A DNA stretch of 64,000 bases from Pedobacter frigidisoli (GCF_004331675.1 NZ_SJSN01000005.1:186001-250000); one strand, 5' to 3'. Positions 9,923 to 19,819 are shown, counted from the stretch's first letter. Made by a program: numbers and translations. Notes: a model not told the origin generated them from the letters alone.

Positions 9923-10432
9923 CTATATTACAATCTCAAATAAGCTTAAGCTTATTCCCTCGTAGTGTTTAGGCAAACCCTCAGTTTCGTTTAGGGTTAC
10001 CATACCAACATAATCAAAGCCGCAGCCGGTATAATATGCTAACAGCTTCTCGTTATCAGCCCAAGTATCCATGCGGATATATTTTAAATGATTTTCTAAG
10101 GCGTATTTTTTAGCCCATTTAATAATTTCCTTAACAAAAGAATAACCACGGAAATTTGGATGTGTTACAATCCTGTGGATATAAATGGAATCGTGATCTC
10201 GATCTCCCCAGATTAATTTATCATTAAAAGTTACGGCAAAAACACAGGCCACCACGCCATCAACCAAGATCTTATATTGGCGATTTTCTGCAATTTCATT
10301 GGTTACTAATTCTCTGCTGAAACCCTGCCAATGTTTATTAAAAACCTTTTTTTGGTGAGCAATCGCCATATCGTAAAACTCGAAAATAACATCGATATCA
10401 GTTGACTGGCTATTTTGTATTTGAATTTGCAT
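9923..10432 (-). CDS. GNAT family acetyltransferase
   Basis: A 169-aa GNAT protein not closely similar to its convergent neighbour. Motif A region VTHPNFRGYSFVKEIIKWA departs from the usual R-G-x-G-x-G/A (here R-G-Y-S-F), and a later segment YYTGCGFDYVG matches the C-terminal GNAT helix and strand. The central W-x-D-x-D region and IYIHRIV resemble acetyltransferases annotated in Bacteroidota as stand-alone genes. The start is the ATG at 10432. Substrate unknown; the altered loop means activity should not be assumed. Confidence 0.78.
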   Translation of the reverse strand: MQIQIQNSQSTDIDVIFEFYDMAIAHQKKVFNKHWQGFSRELVTNEIAENRQYKILVDGVVACVFAVTFNDKLIWGDRDHDSIYIHRIVTHPNFRGYSFVKEIIKWAKKYALENHLKYIRMDTWADNEKLLAYYTGCGFDYVGMVTLNETEGLPKHYEGISLSLFEIVI

Positions 10433-10979
10433 GGGCGAAGATAAGGATTTCAGTCTTGAGTTATCTGAACCTGATTGAAGCGGAAATAATTTTTATTCTT
10501 AGCATTATTAGATCAAATGTCGTGTTGAGGATTAATTCATTTTATGAAAATCAATATAAATTATATGTAAGGCTGAGTGTTACGATTTGCTTTCCTCCCG
10601 ATAAATTGGGAGGGGTTCGCAAGACGGACTTCTATTTGTCCTGGCCGGACAGGCTTTTTTCTTTTTGACAACAAAAAGAAACAAAAATTGCTGGCTGAAA
10701 ATTTTTCTATTCAAGTTAGTGGTTCGGCTTGGACTGTATATTCCGAAAAATTTATTAGGCCGGATTAGAGTTGAACGGAGATGGAGTGGTTAGGCCTTAA
10801 CAGATGGATAATCAAGTAGCAAAATAATCATACCAAATATATTGTATAAACCAACAATCCCTAGTCATTCGATGAATATCTGCATCCTTTTAATAATCAT
10901 TTGAGGACTACAAAAAAAGGGCTGCTTTCCCCGATGGAATGCAAGCCCTGCTTTTCTAATTATTTTATAAAATTTAAGC
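10433..10979. other. Intergenic region with palindromic repeats, no convincing gene
   Basis: The 547-bp gap holds a hairpin CCTCCC(gataaatt)GGGAGG near 10593, a second palindrome CTTTTTG-ACAA-CAAAAAG at 10661-10678 and the der terminator. The open frames here (10402-10668 and 10577-10768) have no family features and run through these palindromes, so I do not call them genes. The palindrome block looks like a dispersed non-coding element. Confidence 0.55.
10918..10949 (-). terminator. Intrinsic terminator downstream of der
   Basis: On the minus strand AGGGCTTGC pairs with GCAGCCCT (one bulge) and is followed by seven or more T residues. It lies about 30 bp past the der stop codon. Confidence 0.8.
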
Positions 10980-12281
10980 TTATTTCTGTCTGAAATAAAT
11001 TTGGATTGGCGAACCAGAAAAATCAAAATTCTCTCTTAATTTATTCTCTATGAAGCGTTTGTACGGATCTTTTATATACTGTGGCAGGTTGCAGAAAAAT
11101 GCAAACATTGGCGAAGTGGCATTAATTTGTGTAATGTATTTAATCTTAATGTGCTTACCTTTCAATGCTGGCGGTGGGAATTTCTCGATCAACGGCAACA
11201 TAATATCGTTTAGTTTAGACGTTGGAATTTTCTTGCTACGGTTTTGATAAACCTCTAAAGCAACCTCAATCGCCTTAAAAATACGCTGCTTGTTCAACAC
11301 TGAAGTGAAAACGATTGGCACATCAGTAAAAGGACGAATCCGTTCGTGAATGTGCTCTTCAAAAGCTTTCATGGTTTGGGTATTCTTTTCGATCAAATCC
11401 CACTTGTTAACCAAGATTACGATACCTTTTTTGTTTTTCTCTGCAAGGTGGAAGATGTTGATATCCTGACTTTCGATTCCCTCAACAGCATCGATCATTA
11501 ATACCACAACATCAGCTTCTTCCAAAGCCTTAATGGTACGCATAACAGAATAGAACTCTAAATTTTCCTTAACCTTGGTTTTCTTACGTAAACCTGCAGT
11601 ATCGATCAACATAAACTCATGACCGAACTGGTTATAGTGAATTTTGATTGAATCGCGAGTGGTTCCTGCATTTGCAGTTACGATATTACGCTCCTTACCA
11701 ATTAAGGCATTTACTAAAGATGATTTACCAACGTTCGGACGACCAGCGATGGTAATCTTCGGCAATTGATTTTCCTCTTCAGGAATATCCTCAAAGTTTT
11801 TAACGATCTCATCCAATAACTCACCTGTTCCAGAACCCGTCATTGATGATAGTGGGAAAACCTCACCTAATCCGAAACCATAAAACGTATGGATTTCGCT
11901 ATGCAAAGCCGTGTTATCTACTTTATTAGCCGTAACATAAACTGGCTTGTTGCTTCTGCGTAAAACTTGTGCAATGTCATCATCCAAATCGGTAATGCCA
12001 GTGGTAACGTCAACCATAAAGATTAAAACGCTGGCTTCTTCAATGGCGATCATTACCTGTTCGCGGATTGCGGCTTCGTAAACATCTTCAGAATTGGCTA
12101 CATAACCGCCAGTATCAATGATGGTGAATTGTCTATCCGTCCATTCGCCTACACCATAATGTCTATCGCGGGTTACTCCGCTGATATCATCTACAATTGC
12201 TTTACGGCTTTCTGTTAATCTATTAAAAAGGGTGCTTTTGCCTACGTTTGGCCTGCCTACGATGGCTATAATGTTACTCAT
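10980..12281 (-). CDS. der: Ribosome biogenesis GTPase Der (EngA)
   Basis: An essential double GTPase for 50S ribosome maturation, 433 aa as in other bacteria. G-domain 1 starts at residue 4 ([11 protein letters not shown]) with DTGGY as switch II and a TANKVD-type G4. G-domain 2 (about 175) repeats GRPNVGKSS with DTAGLRKK and VNKWDL. The C-terminal KH-like domain ends IQIYFRQK. It starts at ATG 12281, followed downstream by its terminator, with era 130 bp upstream on the same strand, so the two GTPases may share control. Confidence 0.97.
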   Translation of the reverse strand: MSNIIAIVGRPNVGKSTLFNRLTESRKAIVDDISGVTRDRHYGVGEWTDRQFTIIDTGGYVANSEDVYEAAIREQVMIAIEEASVLIFMVDVTTGITDLDDDIAQVLRRSNKPVYVTANKVDNTALHSEIHTFYGFGLGEVFPLSSMTGSGTGELLDEIVKNFEDIPEEENQLPKITIAGRPNVGKSSLVNALIGKERNIVTANAGTTRDSIKIHYNQFGHEFMLIDTAGLRKKTKVKENLEFYSVMRTIKALEEADVVVLMIDAVEGIESQDINIFHLAEKNKKGIVILVNKWDLIEKNTQTMKAFEEHIHERIRPFTDVPIVFTSVLNKQRIFKAIEVALEVYQNRSKKIPTSKLNDIMLPLIEKFPPPALKGKHIKIKYITQINATSPMFAFFCNLPQYIKDPYKRFIENKLRENFDFSGSPIQIYFRQK

Positions 12282-12292
12282 GGTATTTCTTA

Positions 12293-12375
12293 TTGATAGT
12301 TAATGGCTTATAGTTAACGGTCGGGATGTTAAGCAATATGCTTAAACTATTTGGCTATCAGCCATTGACTATCAA
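12293..12375. repeat. Inverted repeat between era and der
   Basis: TTGATAGTTAATGGCT (12293-12308) pairs with AGCCATTGACTATCAA (12360-12375), with one mismatch, enclosing an AT-rich loop that itself repeats ATAGTTAA. It could fold in the era-der transcript. It belongs to a class of TGATAG...CTATCA filler common between Bacteroidota genes. Confidence 0.55.
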
Positions 12376-12411
12376 CTACTAACCGATTTCTTTCGGGCTG
12401 CAAAGGTACGG

Positions 12412-13308
12412 TTAATTATCGTAACCAAAGCTTTTTAGGTAGTTCTTTTTACTTCTCCAGTCTGGAATTACCTTAACAAACAGTTCTAGGAAAATCTTTT
12501 TATCCAAAAACTTCTCAATTTCCAAACGGGCTTCGGTACCCACTTTTTTGAGCATATTACCACCAGTGCCAATTAGAATATTTTTTTGCGAATCGCGTTC
12601 TACCACAATTTCTGCACTTATTCTAATCATTTCACCTTTACCATTTTTAAGTACTTCTTCTTTAAAGCTCTTTACAATAACCTCAGTACTGTAAGGTATT
12701 TCCTTTTGATAATTGAGGAAGATTTTCTCACGAACAATTTCAGAAACGAAGAAACGTTCAGAGCGATCTGTATATTCCTCTTTATCATAATATGGTGGAT
12801 GTTCGGGCAACTTTTCTAGCACAAGATCCAAAATTCCGCCGACATTGTGTTTATGAAGCGCAGAAATTGCATGTATTGATACCGGATTTAGCTTCTCTTG
12901 CCAAAAAATAATTTTCTCATCAACCTGTTCTTGTGTTGCATTATCAATCTTATTAATCAACACGATTGTTGGGATATCTCGGTTCAGAATTTTCTCCAAA
13001 ACATCGTCTTCATCGTAAGATTCATTGATGTCTGTTACGAACAAAAGCAAGTCAGCATCAGTTAAGGATCCGTTAACAAAGCTCATCATACTCTCTTGCA
13101 AGCTATATTTCGGCTTAATTATACCTGGAGTATCAGAGAAAACGATCTGATAATCTTCTTCATTTACGATCCCTAAAATGCGGTGTCTTGTGGTTTGAGC
13201 CTTTGATGTTATAATGCTAAGTCGCTCGCCTACAAGCACATTCATGAGGGTAGATTTACCTACATTTGGTTTACCTATTATACTAACAAAACCTGCTTTA
13301 TGCGCCAT
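12412..13308 (-). CDS. era: GTPase Era
   Basis: Binds 16S rRNA near its 3' end during 30S assembly, 298 aa. The N-terminal GTPase domain has GKPNVGKST (G1), DTPGI (G3) and INKID (G4). The C-terminal KH RNA-binding domain has the typical ILIGTGGNMLKKVG (the GxxG loop) and ends with WRSKKNYLKSFGY. The start is the ATG at 13308, about 115 bp from the divergent tRNA genes. Ribosome-assembly genes and initiator tRNA are thus side by side. Confidence 0.97.
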   Translation of the reverse strand: MAHKAGFVSIIGKPNVGKSTLMNVLVGERLSIITSKAQTTRHRILGIVNEEDYQIVFSDTPGIIKPKYSLQESMMSFVNGSLTDADLLLFVTDINESYDEDDVLEKILNRDIPTIVLINKIDNATQEQVDEKIIFWQEKLNPVSIHAISALHKHNVGGILDLVLEKLPEHPPYYDKEEYTDRSERFFVSEIVREKIFLNYQKEIPYSTEVIVKSFKEEVLKNGKGEMIRISAEIVVERDSQKNILIGTGGNMLKKVGTEARLEIEKFLDKKIFLELFVKVIPDWRSKKNYLKSFGYDN

Positions 13309-13330
13309 TAAAATATTTCTTAAAAAAAAT

Positions 13331-13361
13331 TTGCACTACAAAGAAACGAATTATATCTTTG
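13331..13361 (+). promoter_or_regulatory. Promoter of the first tRNA pair
   Basis: TTG at 13331 and TATCTTTG at 13354-13361 are separated by 20 bp. This fits the Bacteroidota sigma consensus TTG-N(17-23)-TAnnTTTG and lies about 60 bp before the tRNA. Confidence 0.6.
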
Positions 13362-13423
13362 CATTCCAATTCGGAAAAGGAGTTAAGGATTTAATTCGAG
13401 ACAAAAAAACGAGTTGTATAGAG

Positions 13424-13499
<76 letters not shown>

Positions 13500-13561
13500 A
13501 TTCAGTTAATAGTTCTCAGTTAGCAACTTTAATTGCCTACTGGAAATTTGAAACTGAAAAT

Positions 13562-13633
13562 GGCCCGTTCGTCTAGGGGTGAGGACGCCAGATTTTCATT
13601 CTGGAAACAGGGGTTCGATTCCCCTACGGGCTA
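13562..13633 (+). tRNA. tRNA-Glu (TTC), copy 1
   Basis: 72 nt without encoded CCA. The acceptor GGCCCGT pairs with ACGGGCT, and the anticodon arm CCAGA-TTTTCAT-TCTGG gives anticodon TTC. It lies 62 bp after the fMet gene, probably co-transcribed. Confidence 0.94.
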
Positions 13634-13646
13634 CAGGAAATTCAAA

Positions 13647-13679
13647 AGCATCAATCCATAAGATTGGTGCTTTTTTGTT
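13647..13679 (+). terminator. Terminator after the first tRNA pair
   Basis: AGCATCAATC pairs with GATTGGTGCT (one G-T) around CATAA, followed by six T residues, just after tRNA-Glu copy 1. Confidence 0.8.
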
Positions 13680-13913
13680 TTAAGCCGAACTTATATTTGA
13701 TTAAAAATCTTTATAAAAATATTTCTCATGTTATCCACAAGAAATATCTTTGATTATTTTCATTCATCTACCGTGATAAAAAACTGCAAAGACCTTCTTT
13801 TACACCACTTTACAAACTCCTCATTATCAGATTATAATTTGTTAAAAAATGCCATTAAGCAAGCAGATTAGGTTCTTAAATCTATTTTCTTGAAAAATAT
13901 GTTGCCATATGTT

Positions 13914-13943
13914 TTGCAAATACCAAAACATATTATACCTTTG
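13914..13943 (+). promoter_or_regulatory. Promoter of the second tRNA pair
   Basis: TTG at 13914-13916, 19 bp, then TACCTTTG at 13936-13943: a close match to the Bacteroidota promoter consensus, 37 bp before the second tRNA-fMet. Confidence 0.7.
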
Positions 13944-13979
13944 CACTCCTTCAAACAAAGAAAATTTGAAGATATAGAG

Positions 13980-14055
<76 letters not shown>

Positions 14056-14086
14056 AAAAGAGTTGAAAGACACTCTTTTATTTTTT

Positions 14087-14158
14087 GGCCCGCTCGTCTA
14101 CCGGTTAGGACGCCAGATTTTCATTCTGGAAATAGGGGTTCGATTCCCCTGCGGGCTA
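14087..14158 (+). tRNA. tRNA-Glu (TTC), copy 2
   Basis: Same anticodon arm as copy 1, but several differences: acceptor pair 7-66 is C-G instead of T-A (a compensated change), and the D loop and one variable-loop base differ. Both copies therefore appear functional and have diverged under selection for folding. Confidence 0.94.
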
Positions 14159-14173
14159 CTTCAATAAAATTCA

Positions 14174-14206
14174 AAACCTGTAAATTAATCATTTGCAGGT
14201 TTTTTT
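14174..14206 (+). terminator. Terminator after the second tRNA pair
   Basis: AAACCTGTAAAT pairs with ATTTGCAGGTTT (one G-T) around a short loop, followed by a T run. Confidence 0.8.
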
Positions 14207-14341
14207 GCTTCTAGCAAAACCACATCATACATCACGCCCAATTTTCCGATTTGTCACATTAGCCTTTTTGGGCTATACCTCAAGAGCTGGTTTAACTTTA
14301 GTTTTGTACCGATACACGGGAATGTATTAACAATAGCTAAT

Positions 14342-14369
14342 AAGTCACACCTTGGATAGGGTGTGACTT
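14342..14369. terminator. Hairpin, probably terminator of the AI-2E permease gene
   Basis: AAGTCACACC and GGTGTGACTT form a perfect 10-bp stem with an 8-nt loop, about 30 bp past the stop of the minus-strand gene. A-T flanks on both sides allow use in either direction. Confidence 0.65.
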
Positions 14370-14398
14370 TTACTTCCCCATATAAAAAAACAAAGCTA

Positions 14399-15481
14399 TT
14401 AGTTTTTAGAGAATAACTTTTTAAGGTAATCTACAACCGAGGTTTTTGGCTTTCGAGGATTTTCAGGCCCGAGTAAATAACCATAAGGCTGTAAATGAGG
14501 GTAGCTATCACAAATGATTTTCAACATACCAATGAGTGGCACCGCTAATACCATTCCCGCAACACCCCAAATCAATTCACCCAGAATAATCGCCATAATG
14601 GTAAACAATGGATTAATATTAACCTGTTCGCCTACAACTATGGGTTCTAAAATATAAGTCTGTATAAACTGAACAAGAAAATAGGTGATCAATACGCCAA
14701 TGATCATCTTGCTATCACCACCCTGAGCCACTACCGCAAGCACCGTTAAACTCGTACCAGTTAGATTACCTACAAAGGGCACAATTTCCAATAAACCGCA
14801 TAACACCGCAAAGAACAGCGCACTTTTAACGCCAACGATACTGAAACCAATGCCATACATAATCCACAACATCACAATCATGGCAGCAAGTCCGCTTAGG
14901 TATTTCTGTGCCACTTGGCCTGTTTGCTGTATTACATCTGTAGTATCGGCGTTTTCTTTTTTGGGCACTAGTTTTAAGATAAACTTTTTGATGTGCCCTC
15001 TCATGGAAAGGAAAAGGAACATGTACACCAGCACCAGTATGGTATTGATCATAATGCCCATAAAGCCCGCTGCAAAAGAAAGGATCATTCCGCTAGATTT
15101 TCCCTTAGTGCTTTGATCGATCACCTTTTGTTGCGCATCTTTTTTAATACCAACAGCCTCATTCACCCATTGCTTTAGGGATTCGAACATATTGGTAAGC
15201 CGTTTTTCCATTCCGCCCAAATTCTCTGCCAAGCTGCCCAGCTGAATGGATAATAAGCCAATAATTAAACCCACCGAAAGCACAAAAAGCAATATGCACA
15301 TTAAACTGGCATAGGCCCTACCTACTCCTTTTCTTTCTATAAAGTTGCATAACCTAATAAATACCATGGATAGCACTGCTGCAAGCGCTACCGGAATTAG
15401 AAAGGGCGATGCGAAGTAAATACCTGCAAATACCAGTACAAAGAGAAATATTGTATTAACTGATTGGTTGAGTTTTTCCAT
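14399..15481 (-). CDS. AI-2E family (PerM/TqsA-type) membrane transporter
   Basis: A 360-aa inner-membrane protein with about eight hydrophobic segments: two close pairs in the first 85 residues, a central soluble stretch with short helices (90-140), then the rest. The C-terminal half has the family pattern EIVPFVGNLTGT, ILEPIVVG and NPLFTIMAIILGELIWG. Members export autoinducer-2 or act in Na+/H+ exchange; the substrate is not predictable. It starts with ATG at 15481 and is divergent from the L,D-transpeptidase gene. Identification of the family is strong, the function is not. Confidence 0.88.
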   Translation of the reverse strand: MEKLNQSVNTIFLFVLVFAGIYFASPFLIPVALAAVLSMVFIRLCNFIERKGVGRAYASLMCILLFVLSVGLIIGLLSIQLGSLAENLGGMEKRLTNMFESLKQWVNEAVGIKKDAQQKVIDQSTKGKSSGMILSFAAGFMGIMINTILVLVYMFLFLSMRGHIKKFILKLVPKKENADTTDVIQQTGQVAQKYLSGLAAMIVMLWIMYGIGFSIVGVKSALFFAVLCGLLEIVPFVGNLTGTSLTVLAVVAQGGDSKMIIGVLITYFLVQFIQTYILEPIVVGEQVNINPLFTIMAIILGELIWGVAGMVLAVPLIGMLKIICDSYPHLQPYGYLLGPENPRKPKTSVVDYLKKLFSKN

Positions 15482-15651
15482 TTCACCTTAACAATGTTTA
15501 TGCACATAAGTTTATGTAAAATACTTGGCTAACTTTTTGAGGTCTAGCACGAGGAGTTTTAGCCATAATAAACCCACATGAACTATGCGCTTCCAAGTCC
15601 GAGAAGCCGATAAAACAGAAATTTTTAAGGATTCCAAACAAAAAGAGGATT

Positions 15652-17202
15652 ATGGAGATTTATAGGGTTATGAATAGTAAAAACTCCTCTCGCCCGCTAG
15701 CATCGTGGCTTTTATTAATAACACTTTTTTTAGTAGTAACACAGGGCTGTAAGAAGAGTCGATCTGATATTGCCGCCGCCATATTTAAGGAAACAGGTAA
15801 CAAGGTATTTAAGGATGTGGATGCGGAGGTTTTTGCAGAAAAATTGAAAGTAGCCATTGCGGCAGATAAATCGCTACGCAATCCAAAGTTTATGGAAGCT
15901 TTTTATGCTGCGCATGATTATTCGCCAATTTTAGTGATGAAATTTTTGGCAGATAGCGGCTTGAGAAATGCCGCTATACAAATTTCACAAGTTGGTGAAC
16001 ATGGCCTTTCGCCAACGATGTTTAAATCTAATAAACTAAGTGATCTTGTGGCAAAGGTTTATAACAAGGCTTCGATAAAAACAGTCGATGATGCCTATAG
16101 CACATTAATTGCACTAGAGATATCGGCCTGTTCCTCAATCACAGACTATACCAATGCCATGCGATTTGGCGTAATGTCTCCTCGAAAAATATATGCCCAA
16201 TATTATACCGCTACCAAGCGCCCCGATTCTGTAAGTTTTGGAAAAGTATTCGAAACATCCAACTTGGATTCCTTTTTAGATAGTATTCAACCAAAAGCGC
16301 CTCCCTATAAAACCCTGCAAGCGGCATTGAAAGAAAATGTAGCTGCACCGGGGATGTCTGTTGAAGAAACCAATCGAATATTATTGGTGAACCTAGAGCG
16401 TTTGCGTTGGCAAAATCAACCTACGGAAGAGAAATATGTTTGGGTAAATATTCCAGATTTCTCGCTTCAGGTAATAGATGCAGGAAAAGTAGCCTTAACC
16501 ATGAAAGTTTGTGTAGGCGAAGGCAGGAATAATAATGCAGCAACATCGCTTGTAGAATATGACGAGGGTGAACTGAAAAAAGATAGACCTTTTAACCGGG
16601 AAACTCCTCAGCTAAAAAGTGAGATACATAGTGTGCAAGTAAATCCTATTTGGAATATTCCCGAAAGCATTGCCACCAATGAGATTACGAAATATGCGGC
16701 TAAGGATCGTTATTACCTGGCTAACAAAAATATCGATGTCTTTTACAAAGGCAAACTGGTAGATGATCCAGAAACGATAGATTGGTCTGCCGCAGATGTG
16801 GGTAAAACCTATTCCTTTAAACAGCGCCCTGGCGATGACAATTCTCTCGGAAAAATTAAGTTCCTATTTAACAACGAATGTAGTGTTTACCTGCATGACA
16901 CTCCTGCACAAGATGCTTTTAACTTACCTGTTAGGGCAGTGAGCCATGGATGCGTTCGCCTTGAGAAACCATTAGAATTGGCTGAAATCCTTTTTGGAAA
17001 AGGAACCAAGACAGAGAAAATTAAGGCTGAAATGGCAAGCGACCAGCCAAAGGCAGAAGATATTGGCTTGAGCCCGAAAGTTCCATTATACCTGAGTTAC
17101 TATACCTGTTGGAGAGATTCAGGTACGGGTAAACTCAGGTTTGCAAAAGACATCTACGGACTCGATGCAGTACTGTATACCCATCTAAATAGCCTTAATT
17201 AA
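15652..17202 (+). CDS. YcbB-type L,D-transpeptidase, probable lipoprotein
   Basis: Makes 3-3 crosslinks in, or attaches proteins to, peptidoglycan in the periplasm. 516 aa. An N-terminal hydrophobic stretch ends TQGC (Cys33), which looks like a lipobox. A helical region similar to the YcbB scaffold covers about 40-270, and the YkuD catalytic domain about 270-480 carries VSHGCVRLE with catalytic Cys434 and an upstream HDTP. Start: the ATG at 15652 follows AGAGGA; an ATG at 15670 is an alternative and would also leave a signal. It converges with another L,D-transpeptidase gene only 6 bp away. Confidence 0.88.
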   Translation: MEIYRVMNSKNSSRPLASWLLLITLFLVVTQGCKKSRSDIAAAIFKETGNKVFKDVDAEVFAEKLKVAIAADKSLRNPKFMEAFYAAHDYSPILVMKFLADSGLRNAAIQISQVGEHGLSPTMFKSNKLSDLVAKVYNKASIKTVDDAYSTLIALEISACSSITDYTNAMRFGVMSPRKIYAQYYTATKRPDSVSFGKVFETSNLDSFLDSIQPKAPPYKTLQAALKENVAAPGMSVEETNRILLVNLERLRWQNQPTEEKYVWVNIPDFSLQVIDAGKVALTMKVCVGEGRNNNAATSLVEYDEGELKKDRPFNRETPQLKSEIHSVQVNPIWNIPESIATNEITKYAAKDRYYLANKNIDVFYKGKLVDDPETIDWSAADVGKTYSFKQRPGDDNSLGKIKFLFNNECSVYLHDTPAQDAFNLPVRAVSHGCVRLEKPLELAEILFGKGTKTEKIKAEMASDQPKAEDIGLSPKVPLYLSYYTCWRDSGTGKLRFAKDIYGLDAVLYTHLNSLN

Positions 17203-17208
17203 AATCGA

Positions 17209-18018
17209 TTAATCGAATTGATGCTGGTAATTATTCTCGCTGAAACCAGCTTGCGGATTACTTGGTAAACTGGCATAAACGGCGGCAACCTTTTCATCAA
17301 GATATTTTGAATGATATTCTTCATCCGTTTTATTGATGTAAAGTACACTCCCTGAGCCTAGCGTATTAATTACCAGCTCAGAGAGTTCTGGCGCCACCGC
17401 TGGGCAACCCTGACTGCGACCTAATCTTCCTAATGCCTCAATAGTGCCCTCACTAACATAAGAAGCGCCATGGATTACGATTGAGCGTAATCTGGCATTG
17501 TCATTATATCCATAATCCATCCCATCGAGCCTTAAGGAACGCCCATGAGCACCTTTATATTCTTCAGCCGTAAGATAAAAGCCAATGCTGCTACTAAACG
17601 AATCGTTTTGGTTTGAAAACTTTACAGCAGTATCTTCACCACTTCGCTGACCATGTGCCACCCAAGTATTGAGTAATACATGCTCTTTTTTGAGATCAAT
17701 GATGTACAATCTTTTTTTTCTGCTCGATTGATCAAAATCGGCAATGGTTAGTAAAGAATTTTCAGATACTTTTCCGATTTTCTTTAAATTATAGTAACCA
17801 GTAAGTGCTTTCTCAAATACGGTAAAGGTAAGTCCGGCCTGATTTAAATGTGCTGAATCGTAAACTTGCTTAGCATAATGCTTGTAGGCATCCTCGATAC
17901 GGATAACTTTAACACTAGTTTTATTTTCTGCTGCACTATGTTCGTTCTTGTAAGCACTAATGAGCAGTGAAAAAGCAATAACGGCGATACCTGATATCTC
18001 TAAAATGTATTTTCTCAT
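17209..18018 (-). CDS. L,D-transpeptidase family protein (YkuD_2 type)
   Basis: A secreted protein of 269 aa with an N-terminal signal or anchor (residues about 5-23). The catalytic part (about 110-245) has VAHGQRSGEDTA, a conserved VIHGA histidine and SQGCPAV with probable catalytic Cys205; this SxGC-P pattern is characteristic of the YkuD_2 branch (murein L,D-transpeptidase catalytic domain family). It is smaller and only distantly related to the convergent neighbour. The two genes end 6 bp apart, so terminators or read-through must be shared. Role in crosslinking is inferred from the family. Confidence 0.85.
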   Translation of the reverse strand: MRKYILEISGIAVIAFSLLISAYKNEHSAAENKTSVKVIRIEDAYKHYAKQVYDSAHLNQAGLTFTVFEKALTGYYNLKKIGKVSENSLLTIADFDQSSRKKRLYIIDLKKEHVLLNTWVAHGQRSGEDTAVKFSNQNDSFSSSIGFYLTAEEYKGAHGRSLRLDGMDYGYNDNARLRSIVIHGASYVSEGTIEALGRLGRSQGCPAVAPELSELVINTLGSGSVLYINKTDEEYHSKYLDEKVAAVYASLPSNPQAGFSENNYQHQFD

Positions 18019-18469
18019 AGGAATGATTTGAGTGAAATGATAGAAAAGTAGGTGTGTTTATCGATAGGCTATAAGTAATTAATTTGTTACAAATTTACGA
18101 AAATCGTGAGGATTTAAGAAATCCTATCCAAAAGATTGCACGTTTATGATGTTTATTTGAGCTGGAATGGAGAGATTCTATATCGTTTTGAGCGCAGTTA
18201 TTCCATTGATTTACAAATACTTCAATACGATTTTGCATTTATGCTGATTTCATAATGGGAATATATGCGACCATGCTTGTCATATTAAAAAAAATCCATT
18301 AGCCTATCTTTTTTGTTTGTTGTAAAGATAATCCGCTGATGATTTATTCTTAGCCACTAAGCGAATAAGATAATATTGGCACAACATTATTACGGCTTTG
18401 GGAGGACTGACCATAATTTATTCATTATTTGGCAACAAAAAATTCTTATAATTGTTATCAAGGAGAACT
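18019..18469. other. Intergenic region upstream of the kinase locus
   Basis: 451 bp of AT-rich DNA between divergent genes. It must hold promoters for both sides; CAAATTTA at 18090-18097 reads TAAATTTG on the minus strand and may serve the transpeptidase gene. Upstream of the kinase, TTGGCA near 18430 followed by TATAATTG near 18447 is a weak promoter candidate. No gene or structured RNA is recognised. Confidence 0.4.
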
Positions 18470-19819
18470 ATGAGCAAAGTATTTACAATAACAGAAGGGC
18501 TAGAGAATTTAGGGGCGCTGCGTACAGGCGGACAGGGCTCTGTATATAAGGGGAAGCGCATAGGTGCAATCTACTCTGCGGTAAAATTAATCCCAACTCC
18601 AATTTACACCGAGGACCGTAACGATAAGAACTACCGCAATTTTGAGAATGAGGTATCAAAACTGCTAAAGGTAAATGAAAATCCTAGTCCGAATGTTGTA
18701 AAGATGCTCAGTTTCGGCATAACAGAAAGCGGTTCTTTCCCATTTATAGAAATGGAATATATTGACGGACCCGATCTTTGCGAACTACTTCAACCTCCAC
18801 ACGAAAAAATATTCACATTAAAAGAACTCATTAAAGTAGCACAACAGTTGGCTGCTGCACTCGAGCACTGCCATAAACTAGGGGTTAAACATGGTGATGT
18901 TAAAAGCAATAATGTTAAATATAATGTACACACGGCCAACTACGTACTCCTCGATTTTGGGTTGGCCATTATGAGTGAGGAACAGCGGCGAAGTAGCATT
19001 AGGCATGCGGGTGCAGTTGAATTTATGGCGCCTGAACAGAATGAGGGCAAAATGCTCCTGCAAAGTGATGTTTACAGCTACGGCATAATCTTATATGAAT
19101 TATTGGGCGGCCAAGTTCCCTTTCCCTTACCTGGAAATAGTGATACAGGTCGCAATACAGTGATGCTTGGCCACATGGAAAGCGCAGTACCGAATGTTTT
19201 GGATTTACGCAAAACGAACTTACCCGCAAGCTGGTCAGAGGAACAGAAAACAAGGGAAATGCAGGTTCCTGATTGGCTTTTAAAACTAATCGACAAATGC
19301 CTGCAGAAAGACCCAATGCTTAGGTACGATGATGGAATGGCATTGCATGAGGCGGTTGTGGATGGAGGCTTATCTCACACCGCATTACCGATTGATGATG
19401 CTGCAATTGATCTATTGAGAAGTGAGAACGAATCTCTTCGACAACAAGTAGAAACACTGGAAAATGTAGAAGTGGAACAGGAGTCTGAAAGAAAGGGCAT
19501 ACTATTATCTCATTTTGCATTCACCTGTTTAATAATATTAATTATTGGATTGATTGCCTTCGTTGGATATTCGCAGTTTGGTAATGAACCACAGGCACAA
19601 CAAGTTTCAAGCCCAATCGATTCGATACCACCTGCTGCCGATACCACAGAAATTGATAGAAAAAGATTAGCTAATGAGCGCAAGGTAGCAGAAGCAGCCG
19701 CCACAAAGCGAATAGTGGATAGTGCCATTAGGGCAGAGATTAAAAAAGCTGGAGAGAAAGCTACCGATAGTACCGAAGACCTTACCCCAGACACTTCACT
19801 TAAACCAGTGGAGTTTTAG
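18470..19819 (+). CDS. Membrane-anchored serine/threonine protein kinase 1
   Basis: A Hanks-type kinase, 449 aa. The kinase domain (about 10-310) has the Gly loop GGQGSVYKG, Lys39 in SAVKL, probable helix-C Glu61, the catalytic loop HGDVKSNN (Asp143, Asn148), DFG at 162-164 and APE at 187-189. The usual Arg before the catalytic Asp is Gly, so this is a non-RD kinase. A coiled-coil-like stretch (310-342) precedes one membrane helix (about 347-368); the rest (about 80 residues) is outside and rich in Ala, Lys and Asp/Glu. I chose ATG 18470 because AAGGAG lies 6 nt before it. First gene of the signalling/cell-wall locus. Confidence 0.93.
   Translation: MSKVFTITEGLENLGALRTGGQGSVYKGKRIGAIYSAVKLIPTPIYTEDRNDKNYRNFENEVSKLLKVNENPSPNVVKMLSFGITESGSFPFIEMEYIDGPDLCELLQPPHEKIFTLKELIKVAQQLAAALEHCHKLGVKHGDVKSNNVKYNVHTANYVLLDFGLAIMSEEQRRSSIRHAGAVEFMAPEQNEGKMLLQSDVYSYGIILYELLGGQVPFPLPGNSDTGRNTVMLGHMESAVPNVLDLRKTNLPASWSEEQKTREMQVPDWLLKLIDKCLQKDPMLRYDDGMALHEAVVDGGLSHTALPIDDAAIDLLRSENESLRQQVETLENVEVEQESERKGILLSHFAFTCLIILIIGLIAFVGYSQFGNEPQAQQVSSPIDSIPPAADTTEIDRKRLANERKVAEAAATKRIVDSAIRAEIKKAGEKATDSTEDLTPDTSLKPVEF

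Larger units (their letters stand above)
13636..13979. other. Spacer between the two tRNA pairs
   Basis: 344 bp of AT-rich DNA holding the terminator of the first pair and the promoter of the second. I see no gene in the middle part (13690-13900). Confidence 0.6.

Noticed and set aside
10402..10768. Two plus-strand frames between the GNAT and der genes
   Set aside because: They run through palindromes and the acetyltransferase start, with no recognisable domain; treated as non-coding.
18090..18097. Promoter of the L,D-transpeptidase at 18018
   Set aside because: The -7 box is good but no TTG lies at the right distance, so it is mentioned only in the region note.
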